From positions 186,001 through 250,000 of the forward strand of contig CAVYXZ010000016.1 in the NCBI GenBank assembly GCA_963772595.1: DNA of 64,000 bases, read 5' to 3'. The notes beneath the pieces were generated by a model. It was not told the DNA's origin. It was given only the letters and a program-made list of their open reading frames with translations, and ran no database searches. This DNA comes from CAVYXZ01 sp963772595 (lineage in GTDB: Bacteria > Chloroflexota > Anaerolineae > Aggregatilineales > Phototrophicaceae). A program made the position numbers and the translations under genes. Of this stretch, positions 56,975-64,000 are shown in pieces. Numbering within the stretch: the first letter of the stretch is position 1; every line of letters begins with the position of its first letter.

Positions 56975-58495
56975 TCACGAGCCATCCGCAAGCTGGTAGA
57001 CGCGAACGTAATCGACCAGCATTGTCTGCGGAAACTCGGTCGTGTCGTCCGGGTTGCCCGGCCAGTAACCGCCGACTGCGACGTTCAGCAGAATGAAGAA
57101 GTCGTGATCGTAGACCCACTCGCGGCTGCCCAGATCCTTCGGCGTGAAGACATTGTAGAGATTGCCATCGACATACCAGCGGATCGAGTCCGGGTCCCAA
57201 TCTATGGCGTAGACGTGGAAGTCGTCGGCGAAGTCCTGGTTTATCGCATAGGGGCGACCGATGCCATCAGCCCCGGAGTAGCCAGGGCCATGCACCGTGC
57301 CGTGAACCGTTTGCGGCTCGCGGCCAATGTTCTCCATAATGTCGATCTCGCCGGACTTGGGCCAGCCTATCTGACCAATGTTCGTGCCCAGCATCCAGAA
57401 GGCGGGCCAGATTCCCTGTCCTCTGGGGATTTTGATGCGCGCTTCGACCCGGCCATAGGTGAAGGCGAACTTATGCCAGGTCAGCAGCCGCGCGGAGGTA
57501 TAGCGGCAGGTGCCGTAGTGGCAGGCGCGCTCGCCAGTATCGTCCTCACGGGCGACGATGGCGAGATTGCCACTGCCATCGAGCGAAGCGTTGTCGGTGG
57601 AGTCGGTATAGAATTCCAGCTCGTTATTGCCCCAACCGGAGCCGCCCAGGTCGTAATTCCAGTTGTCCGGGTTGGGCGGGGTGCCCGCTTCGCCGTCAAA
57701 CTCGTCGGACCAGAGGAGGTTCCAGTCGCGTGAATCCCAGGTAATTGTCGAATCAATCATGACGGTGTCCTCAGTCATTGCAGCGCCGCTGCTAATTATC
57801 ACGGCGCTTGTATTGTCTAGCTGCGCCAGCCCCACGTCATCGACATAGGCGGTTTGCGGCCCGGTGCCGACCGGGAAGCCCATCGCATAGCCGGAGACGG
57901 CATCGAGTCCCAGGCCATCATCCGGCGCGCCGTCCGGCTGAAAATCTGTGCGCCGCTGGAACAGCTCAAAGGGGATGGTGAACTGCTGCCAGCCCGTATA
58001 ATTATCCAGAATGCGATAGTAAAAGCGCTCGGCAGTGTCGCCGCTGCGGTCCGGGTTGCGATTGTCGAATATCTCGACCTGAATGGTGCCGCCGGTGTCG
58101 TTGCCATAAAGCCAGAAGCTCAAGGCGTTGTAAGGCCGCCAGTCTGCCGTCGTCCACTTGCTGCCATCGTTGAACACATGGGAAAAGCCGCCCCAGGAGG
58201 CGATGTCGTAATGGACCGCCAGCACGGTGTTGGCCGTGTCGGCGTGGATCGGTAGGGCCAGCGCGGCATCGGATATCAACTGAGCCGCCGCCAACTGCAC
58301 GTTTTCAGCCGTATCGCCCCAGGGATCATAGCCAATCGCCGTGCCAGAGTCATCCTCTGCCAGCGGTAGACCGCGTTCGAAGTCGTCAACCACGCGCGCC
58401 AGTTCGACCGGTGGTGTATCCTGCGGCAAGACCACGCCGCTCATGCTGAGCAGGAGGGCAAACAAGATCAGCAGTGTTATAGTGCGTTGTTTCAT
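56975..58495 (-). CDS. Secreted GH16 endo-beta-glycanase with N-terminal CBM11/CIA30-like domain
   Basis: 506 residues from ATG 58495; GGAG lies 9 bases upstream and the signal peptide is MKQRTITLLILFALLLSMSG. Residues about 27-215 form a beta-sandwich with VVDDFERGLPL and DPWGDTAENVQL, like CBM11/CIA30 modules. The GH16 domain (about 245-506) opens WNLLWSDEFDG and has the catalytic GEIDIMENIG at about 381 (nucleophile, assisting Asp, acid/base Glu), then FHVYAIDWDPDSIRWYVDGN. Such enzymes cut beta-1,3/1,4-glucans or algal galactans; exact substrate not decidable. It follows the agarase-like gene by about 20 bases in the same transcript. Confidence 0.92.
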   Translation of the reverse strand: MKQRTITLLILFALLLSMSGVVLPQDTPPVELARVVDDFERGLPLAEDDSGTAIGYDPWGDTAENVQLAAAQLISDAALALPIHADTANTVLAVHYDIASWGGFSHVFNDGSKWTTADWRPYNALSFWLYGNDTGGTIQVEIFDNRNPDRSGDTAERFYYRILDNYTGWQQFTIPFELFQRRTDFQPDGAPDDGLGLDAVSGYAMGFPVGTGPQTAYVDDVGLAQLDNTSAVIISSGAAMTEDTVMIDSTITWDSRDWNLLWSDEFDGEAGTPPNPDNWNYDLGGSGWGNNELEFYTDSTDNASLDGSGNLAIVAREDDTGERACHYGTCRYTSARLLTWHKFAFTYGRVEARIKIPRGQGIWPAFWMLGTNIGQIGWPKSGEIDIMENIGREPQTVHGTVHGPGYSGADGIGRPYAINQDFADDFHVYAIDWDPDSIRWYVDGNLYNVFTPKDLGSREWVYDHDFFILLNVAVGGYWPGNPDDTTEFPQTMLVDYVRVYQLADGS

Positions 58496-58515
58496 GATGA
58501 AAGCTCCAGAATCCA

Positions 58516-60535
58516 TTAGAAGAAGAAACGCGGCAGCAGTTCCGGCAACTCACTGAAGGGTGGCATCTCACCCAACGCCACCGGGTACATGCGCGTATGT
58601 GCTTCGCGGGCGGCCTCGATCAGTTCGGTATAAGGCCGGTTGCAGACATCGTAAAAGCCGATGTTGTAGCATTCGCCGTCGAAGCGGCCCAGCGCGGATT
58701 GGTCATAGTGGGTGAAGTGATGCACGCCGACACACTGCGGGATCGCCGCCGCCGTCTCCAGGTAGACGCGATAGGCCTGACCACGTGCTGCCTGATCTCG
58801 GACACGCGGTCCCACGCCGGTGGCGGGCAGCCCGACATCCAGCGCACCCAGGTGCCACTCGCCGATCATGATGGGCATGTGCATCAGGTCATGAATGGCC
58901 GCCAGCCGGTCAGCGGGGACCTGCGCCCAGTAGCCGTTGATGCTGAAGACGTCGAAGCTGCGCATTCCCTCGATGGCCCACTGCGGCGGGACGGTGTGAT
59001 AACGGATGCCGAGATTGAGATGATGCGGATCAACCGCCCGGCAGGCCGCGCTGAGGGTGCCGAAATACTTCTCAACCATAATGGCGCTGAAATCGGCCAG
59101 ATCCTGCTCGGCGGGCGAGGTCAGCGGCGTGTTCCACGCACCTTCAGCAACCGCAGCGAAGGAGGTATCGAACCCCCAGGCATGGGCGAGCGCTGCGTCA
59201 GACTTGTAGCGCTGGCGCAGAAAATCAGCCAGGGCACGACGGCTGGCACAGGCTGGCGTATTGAAGAGCATCCCTGCGGCGGGGGTCTCAGTGCTGAAGC
59301 CCCAGGTCGGTTCGTTCATCATGAAGTAGCCGATGAAGGCCGGGTCGTCGCGGGTGTCTTCAAGCTGTTGGGCGAAAGCGGTGGCATCGGCCTCGAACTG
59401 CGGATCGAAAACGTCCGGCAGTTCACGGTAGACTGCTGGCGCTTCACCGCGTGGTCCACCCATCGGACGCACGTAAGGGAAGCCTGCCGCGCGCGCGATC
59501 TGCCAGTCGGACCAGTTGGCGACGGTATTGAAGCCTGCCCGGCGCAGTTCGGCCAGCGTGATCTCGGCCCATTTCGCGTGCCAGTCCTCGCCGAAGGCGC
59601 GCATAAAGTTCGCCTGAAGGTAATTGATCGAGCTGCTGCCTCGCCATTCGGATTCGCGGACGACTGCTTCGAGCGGATCATCGGGGCCGGGCAGCCAGGT
59701 CAGCGCCGATTCCATGTGGGTAATGTTGCTGTCGATGTTTGCGCCGACGCAGTCCTGCCCGGCGGACCAGAACACGCAGCCATCTGGATCCACCAGCCAC
59801 CAGCGCTGATAATCCTCGTCCCATTGGGTGCGGAAGTAGCCGCTGGACTCAAACTGCCGCGCCGCCCAGCCGCCCCAGCGTGAAAAACCCTCCGGCCAGC
59901 GCTGCTGCGGGGCTTCACGAAGCTGCTGCTGCAAACGGTCGATGACCTCCTGCTCACTGCGGCTCTTGCCCGGCCAGTCTCGCTGCGTATCCTGGCCCAG
60001 TTCGTCCAGCAGCGGCCCTTTGGGCAGCAGCGGTTGATCGAGCAGGGCCGGTTCGTCGGCGGTGATGGCAATGGGCGTCATGCACCAGCGCACGGGCGAA
60101 TCTGCCATCATGTTAATACGGATGCGCAGGCGGTCTACCCGCGCCAGATTGACCCGCTGGCCGGTCACACGCGGCTTGAGCCATGCGCCTTCGCGCGGGT
60201 ACATCCAGCGGTTGAGATTGACCGATTCGAGCGGGATGCGCAGCCGGGCTGAGGCCAATGGCAGCAGCGAATACTGGAAGCCGAAGGTCGGGCCGTCATT
60301 GCCCTCTAGCAATTCCAGAATGAACACTCCGGCTTCGGGTCCTGTCAGCAGCATGTCCGCGCTCAGATAGGCTGCACCCTCCAACGTACCCGCCGGAAAA
60401 CGATAGTCCAGGCCGTCGTTGACCTGCTGGCCGCTATACCAGACCGCGTCTGGCAGATAGGCTTCGCCATGATCTTCCTGCAAAGCGCCGAGAGCGAGCG
60501 TGGGTTCCAGATTGAGCGGGAAGAGTGGTCATCAT
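58516..60535 (-). CDS. Beta-agarase-like TIM-barrel glycoside hydrolase (GH50-like), start in another frame
   Basis: The long frame (655 residues) opens at an internal TTG (60483). The upstream sequence reads MMTTLFPLNLEPTLALGALQ if one base is adjusted near 60520, so the true start is probably ATG at 60532-60535. N-terminal beta-sandwich (about 1-140), then a clan GH-A barrel: WWLVDPDGCVFWSAGQDCVG, LRRAGFNTVANWSD, the acid/base Glu in FIGYFMMNEPTWGF and the nucleophile Glu in PIMIGEWHLGAL. The order resembles GH50 agarases; family assignment is tentative. No signal peptide is visible, so it may act inside the cell on imported oligosaccharides. Between the permease and the GH16 gene. Confidence 0.68.
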
Positions 60536-60551
60536 TATATCATTCTAAGTT

Positions 60552-61583
60552 CTAGCGCAGACCACGCAGACGAACGCCCTTGAGCAGATATTCGCGGCAG
60601 ACGACGAACATCAGGAAAATGGGAATCGTCTGCAAGATGCCCAGCACCATCAGCGCGGGCCAGCCTATGCCTGCTTCAAGCAGTTCGACCATCGCCTGCG
60701 ATCCTGTCATGGCCTGCTGCGAGTTGGTCACGCCGGAGCCCATGAAGCTGTTAATCAGATTGTAGATCGCCACCGACATGGGAATCTTGTCACTGCTCTG
60801 CATCACGACCAGCGGCCAGAGAAAGGCATCCCAAAGGGCGCTGAATTGAAACCAGGTCGCCACTGCAAAAACCGGAATGCTCATCGGGAAGATGATGCGG
60901 CGAAAAATGTTGAATTCCGAACCGCCATCGACGCGCGCCGCCTGGATGATCGAGTTAGGGATCGTGTCAAAGAAGCCCTTGAACAGCAGGAAGTTGAAGG
61001 CGTTGAAGGCCGCCGGGATGATGATCGCCCAGGGCGTATCCCAGATGCGCAGGGTCGGGAAGGCGTTTTCGGTGCCTGGCATCAAGGGAGCTTGCGGTAC
61101 CGGGAAGGGGAAATTGCGCGTGAGCAAAAACGAGGGGATCAACGTCACCGCGCCGGGTACCATGAGCGTGCCGATGAAGAAGAGGAAGAACCAGCGCGCG
61201 CCGCGCCCGAACTGCAATTTGCTGTTGGCATAAGCGGCGAAGGCCGTTACCGGCAGCGAGAGCGCCAGCGCCCCGAAGACCATAATCATCGAGTTGCGGA
61301 CATAAACCCACATCGGTTCGTCCATGATGTCGCGCACCTGCGCACTGCTCGAATCGGCGGTCGTCACCCGGATGATGAGATCCCAGGCTGCTGTGCTTGG
61401 TTTTTCCGGCCAGATGGTCGGCGGGATGGCAAAGGTCTCTGCCGATGACTTGAAGGAAGTCGTAATCATGAAGTAGAAAGGCAGCAGGTGCAGGATGATG
61501 CCGATCACCAGGAAGATGACAACGGCGTACCATGCGAATTTTAATCGAGGTTGTGTGCGTCCAACTTTGGGAAATAAGGCCAT
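60552..61583 (-). CDS. Carbohydrate ABC transporter permease (CUT1, MalG-like)
   Basis: 343 residues. Membrane segments include AWYAVVIFLVIGIILHLLPF, NSMIMVFGALALSLPVTAFA and WFFLFFIGTLMVPGAVTLIP. The coupling EAA-type loop is SIIQAARVDGGSEFNIFRRI (near 245), standard for MalG-type subunits. C-terminal MFVVCREYLLKGVRLRGLR is the family's characteristic KG-hook ending. The partner MalF-type permease is not next to it, nor is an ATPase; only the binding protein precedes it, across 84 bases with a stem-loop. Downstream are the agarase-like and GH16 genes. Confidence 0.92.
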   Translation of the reverse strand: MALFPKVGRTQPRLKFAWYAVVIFLVIGIILHLLPFYFMITTSFKSSAETFAIPPTIWPEKPSTAAWDLIIRVTTADSSSAQVRDIMDEPMWVYVRNSMIMVFGALALSLPVTAFAAYANSKLQFGRGARWFFLFFIGTLMVPGAVTLIPSFLLTRNFPFPVPQAPLMPGTENAFPTLRIWDTPWAIIIPAAFNAFNFLLFKGFFDTIPNSIIQAARVDGGSEFNIFRRIIFPMSIPVFAVATWFQFSALWDAFLWPLVVMQSSDKIPMSVAIYNLINSFMGSGVTNSQQAMTGSQAMVELLEAGIGWPALMVLGILQTIPIFLMFVVCREYLLKGVRLRGLR

Positions 61584-61624
61584 ATTTCAACTCCTCGTCA
61601 AGTGAGCCGCGTGTATAAGAAGAA

Positions 61625-61649
61625 GGGCGCACGCTAGAAACGCACGCCC
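61625..61649 (-). terminator. Stem-loop with T-rich flank between sugar-binding-protein and permease genes
   Basis: On the minus strand, GGGCGTGCG pairs with CGTGCGCCC (two G-T pairs) around TTTCTAG, followed by TTCTTCTTATA. It lies about 18 bases past the binding-protein stop. A partial terminator or processing signal, which would raise binding-protein output over the permease. Confidence 0.6.
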
Positions 61650-61667
61650 TCTCGTCACGTCACTAAT

Positions 61668-63329
61668 TTACATGCCCAACGCTGGCAGAATGACTGATTC
61701 ATACCAGGGGTGGAACGTGTTCTCGTAGAAGTCCGGCGCGATCTCGGACCAGACCTGATCGTGAGCCTCATAGTAGGCGGATGCGCCTGCGATGAAGTCA
61801 TCGTCCGAAATGCTGGACACAAAGCCGGCGGCCTGCTGGTTGCGGATGTCCTGCGCCTGCTGGAGCAGCGCCGGGACGTCTTGATCGCCAGGCTCGAATG
61901 TGAAGGTGGATTGGACATCGTCCCAGGCCGAAGTCGTCGGGCCTACGGTCTCTTCCGGTGGCACGAACAGGCCGAGTTCAGGATAGCGGCTGATGACGTT
62001 CGCCATGTGATCCAGTACGGCCAGGAAATCTTCGCCCCAGGCGTCGGCAGCCGTGCCGTCCACACCGTCGATGGTGTCTTTGGCGCGCGGGAAGGGGTAG
62101 ATGGCGAAAGCCTGCTTGAGATCGCCGCTTTCCTCATAGCGCATCCGGCGCTGGAAATCGAAACCGTCTTCCAGTTCCATGAAGTTGTAGAGGCTGATGG
62201 CCGCATTCTTCTCGTCGGTCTTCATGTCCGGGTTGAGTCCGGTGGGCGGGATGACGACGCGCGAAGCGGCGTTCAAATGGCCGGTGGTGCCGCGCGGGTG
62301 GCTCATGAAACCAACGATTTCTTCCATCGGCTTATCAAGCTGTTGGGCCAGCGCATAAGGCCAGGGATCCTCAGTGCGAGTGTAGAACTGCGACGGATCG
62401 GTCATCATGGCGGCTTCCTGATTGAGGAACATCGGCGCAATGGAGCCATCGCTTGCGCTCACATCGGTGATGATGGATTGATCCTCGTACATCATGGCAC
62501 GGAAGCGGCTGACCGTCGTATCGTAGAGGTCCTGCTGGGTAGTGTAATCCCAACGCCAGTTCCAGCTGCTGCCGGGATCAGGAATGCGGGCGAAGAGGTT
62601 ATCACTGCCAATTCCTTCAGCCTGCATCTGCCAACCCAGGCCGTAACTCTGCATCAGGATACCTTTATGGCTGTCGTTGGTCAGGGCTTTGGCATACTCC
62701 CGCACGTCATCCCAGGTCCAATCAACCGTCGGTTCCGGCAGTCCGGCTTCCGCCAGCCAGTCCTTGCGATAGTAGATGCCGTTGCCGGGCGCAATCTCGT
62801 TGATGACACCGTAGACATCGTCGCCGATGGCGTAGTAGGCCCGGCCTGCTTTGGCGATGGCGCTGAGCTTGTCGTTAATGCCGAAGCTGTCGAACTGCTC
62901 GGTAACGTTGGCGACCAGCCCCTGCAGGTAGGCCGCTTGCATTCCGGCGACGTTCCAGTTCCCGATCACACCGGTAGAGAAGTAAGCCGGGGCCGTACCG
63001 CCTGCGATTGCGGTGAGCAGGGCGGAGGTATCCCAGATACCGACATCTACACTTTCCATATGAACGTTAGGGTTGTCGTCCAACCACATCATGAGTGCCT
63101 GCTGGTAGGCGCTGTAGCCGCCCTCAGGTTCTTCCTCTGGCAAAGGCTCGTAGGGCCAGCCTGCAATGAGGAGCGTGACATCCGCATTCTGGGTACGGAC
63201 ATTCGCCGACGGTGCGGCGGAGTCTGAAGCCAGCGCAGGGATGCCTGCGGCGACCATCGCTGTGCCTGCGCCAGCCAATCCTAATGTCTTCAGGAATTCT
63301 CTTCGGCTAAAGCTCTTTTGCGCTGTCAA
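61668..63329 (-). CDS. Tat-exported family-1 sugar-binding protein
   Basis: 553 residues. The N-terminus MTAQKSFSRREFLKTLGLAG has a twin-arginine motif (SRREFLK) followed by a hydrophobic region and an ALAS cleavage site; no lipobox Cys. Family-1 solute-binding pattern: NADVTLLIAGWPYEPL, AYQQALMMWLDDNPNVHMES, WDTSALLTAIAGGTAPAYFS, the ligand region AGLPEPTVDWTWDDVREYAK and AAMMTDPSQFY. A Tat route implies folding, or cofactor/ion binding, before export. Divergent from the GH16 gene at 63484, with a shared 154-base regulatory region. Confidence 0.9.
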   Translation of the reverse strand: MTAQKSFSRREFLKTLGLAGAGTAMVAAGIPALASDSAAPSANVRTQNADVTLLIAGWPYEPLPEEEPEGGYSAYQQALMMWLDDNPNVHMESVDVGIWDTSALLTAIAGGTAPAYFSTGVIGNWNVAGMQAAYLQGLVANVTEQFDSFGINDKLSAIAKAGRAYYAIGDDVYGVINEIAPGNGIYYRKDWLAEAGLPEPTVDWTWDDVREYAKALTNDSHKGILMQSYGLGWQMQAEGIGSDNLFARIPDPGSSWNWRWDYTTQQDLYDTTVSRFRAMMYEDQSIITDVSASDGSIAPMFLNQEAAMMTDPSQFYTRTEDPWPYALAQQLDKPMEEIVGFMSHPRGTTGHLNAASRVVIPPTGLNPDMKTDEKNAAISLYNFMELEDGFDFQRRMRYEESGDLKQAFAIYPFPRAKDTIDGVDGTAADAWGEDFLAVLDHMANVISRYPELGLFVPPEETVGPTTSAWDDVQSTFTFEPGDQDVPALLQQAQDIRNQQAAGFVSSISDDDFIAGASAYYEAHDQVWSEIAPDFYENTFHPWYESVILPALGM

Positions 63330-63483
63330 TTCTAATTCTCCTTAATTACTATCTATCTAGAACTTATGTAATTGGGAATCTCAAACGAAAACGATCCGCA
63401 TAAGCTCTTGGCCGATGCACCTCCAGTAACTCTATGCTTTTATTGATTGCGCTCTACCATAAGATAGCCTAGAATATCTGAAT

Positions 63484-64000
63484 ATGCAAAACACCCGAAA
63501 AAATTTGTTTATGGCTATTTTTGAAACCGCTTTCAAGGCACTGGTGTTTATCACGGCGGCGCTCGTGCTTACCACAGGCCTCTTAAGTTCTCCGACACCC
63601 ATGAATGCACAAACAGATGACGATCCCAGCGCGGACTGGCAGCTTATCTGGAACGATGAGTTCGACGGCGATGCGCTCGACCGCAGGCAGTGGAACACGA
63701 CGCTGGGTGAGATGCCCGGCGCGGCAGGCCAGCACTATCACAACAGCAGCTACGCACAGTACCTGATGGACGATGATGTGATCCTCAGCGATGGACTGCT
63801 GCGGCTGCGGGCACAGCGCCGTGAGATCACAGGGGATGATCCGCCGGGGACCTATGACTTCAGCGCCGGTTGGGTATCCACCGCGAAGAAGTTTGACTTC
63901 ACCTACGGCCTGGTCGAGATCCGCGCGCGCTTCCCGGCAGGGCAGGGGATGTGGCCCGCTTTCTGGATGCTGGCTTCTGACAATGTCTGGGGGCCGGAAT
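63484..64000 (+). CDS. Secreted GH16 endo-beta-glycanase (partial, runs off right edge)
   Basis: Open from ATG 63484 to the window end (172 residues seen). Signal peptide region MAIFETAFKALVFITAALVL, with Ala-rich cleavage near NAQT (an alternative in-frame ATG is at 63511). The GH16 start is clear: DWQLIWNDEFDGDALDRRQW, then RLRAQRRE and FDFTYGLVEIRARFPAGQGM and WPAFWMLASDN, the conserved entry to the catalytic region. The nucleophile motif lies beyond the edge. A second, distinct GH16 beside that at 56975. An operator-like palindrome lies inside its first codons. Confidence 0.9.
   Translation, partial: MQNTRKNLFMAIFETAFKALVFITAALVLTTGLLSSPTPMNAQTDDDPSADWQLIWNDEFDGDALDRRQWNTTLGEMPGAAGQHYHNSSYAQYLMDDDVILSDGLLRLRAQRREITGDDPPGTYDFSAGWVSTAKKFDFTYGLVEIRARFPAGQGMWPAFWMLASDNVWGPE
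63521..63536. promoter_or_regulatory. CRE/LacI-type operator-like palindrome inside the GH16 signal-peptide codons
   Basis: TTGAAACCGCTTTCAA matches the CcpA/LacI-family CRE consensus TGWAARCGYTWNCW at 13 of 14 positions over 63522-63535. It lies 37 bases inside the GH16 reading frame and about 190 bases from the divergent binding-protein start. Intragenic operators near the start are known for catabolite control. Binding is inferred only. Confidence 0.5.

Noticed and set aside
61710..63227. Long plus-strand ORF opposite the Tat-exported binding protein
   Set aside because: The minus strand has a Tat signal and a full binding-protein pattern; the antisense frame has none.

Overview
The window looks like a chromosomal segment of a GC-rich, monoderm-like filamentous bacterium, most plausibly Chloroflexota (Anaerolineae-like). 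This is inferred from the mix of genes: many secreted SH3b and WD40-type proteins with TPT-rich linkers, very large Hanks-type Ser/Thr kinases fused to STAND/WD40 or AAA/TPR modules, an ECF sigma factor paired with a DUF5667-type membrane protein, and several substrate-binding-protein ABC importers. No rRNA, tRNA, CRISPR array, transposase or integrase was seen, so the taxonomic call is inference only.

Layout. (A) 1-5.6 kb: secreted or sensor-like proteins (a beta-propeller protein cut by the left edge, a type-1 periplasmic binding protein, two SH3b proteins). (B) 5.7-18.5 kb: an Opp/Dpp-type ABC importer operon on the minus strand with an unusual 858-residue tandem solute-binding protein downstream, a LacI-type regulator, and a divergent GH78 alpha-L-rhamnosidase. 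An inverted repeat overlaps the promoter between regulator and rhamnosidase. (C) 18.6-36.0 kb: a signalling and secretome locus with a PASTA protein, ECF sigma plus DUF5667/DUF5666 protein, thrombospondin-type-3 protein, Cys-repeat SH3b protein, a kinase-STAND-WD40 giant, a Flp/TadE-like protein, two further exported or anchored proteins and a kinase-AAA-TPR giant. (D) 36.0-37.3 kb: a histidine-kinase remnant and a class II aldolase. (E) 37.7-56.8 kb: a coherent catabolic island with a three-subunit xanthine-dehydrogenase-family molybdenum hydroxylase, a second Opp/Dpp importer, an SDR, two LLM flavin oxidoreductases, two DUF917 proteins, a hydantoinase/oxoprolinase, an M24 peptidase-fold enzyme, a threonine-synthase-like PLP enzyme and two small alpha/beta-barrel proteins. 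(F) 57.0-64 kb: a polysaccharide locus with two GH16 enzymes, a beta-agarase-like glycosidase, a CUT1 permease and a Tat-exported sugar-binding protein.

How it works together. Regions B and F look like regulated uptake and degradation of plant or algal glycans. Region E looks like uptake and stepwise breakdown of an N-heterocyclic or hydantoin-like compound: import, hydroxylation by the molybdenum enzyme, reduction or monooxygenation, ring opening by HyuA/DUF917 enzymes, and release of amino-acid-like products. Region E is the best candidate for an undescribed pathway. Region C looks like cell-envelope signalling.

Quality note. Many genes are split by one-base frame changes, concentrated at 13.4-17.6 kb and 43.5-56.6 kb, with intact coding sense on both sides. 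Residual sequencing indels are the simplest explanation. Such genes are given as one entry spanning all pieces.
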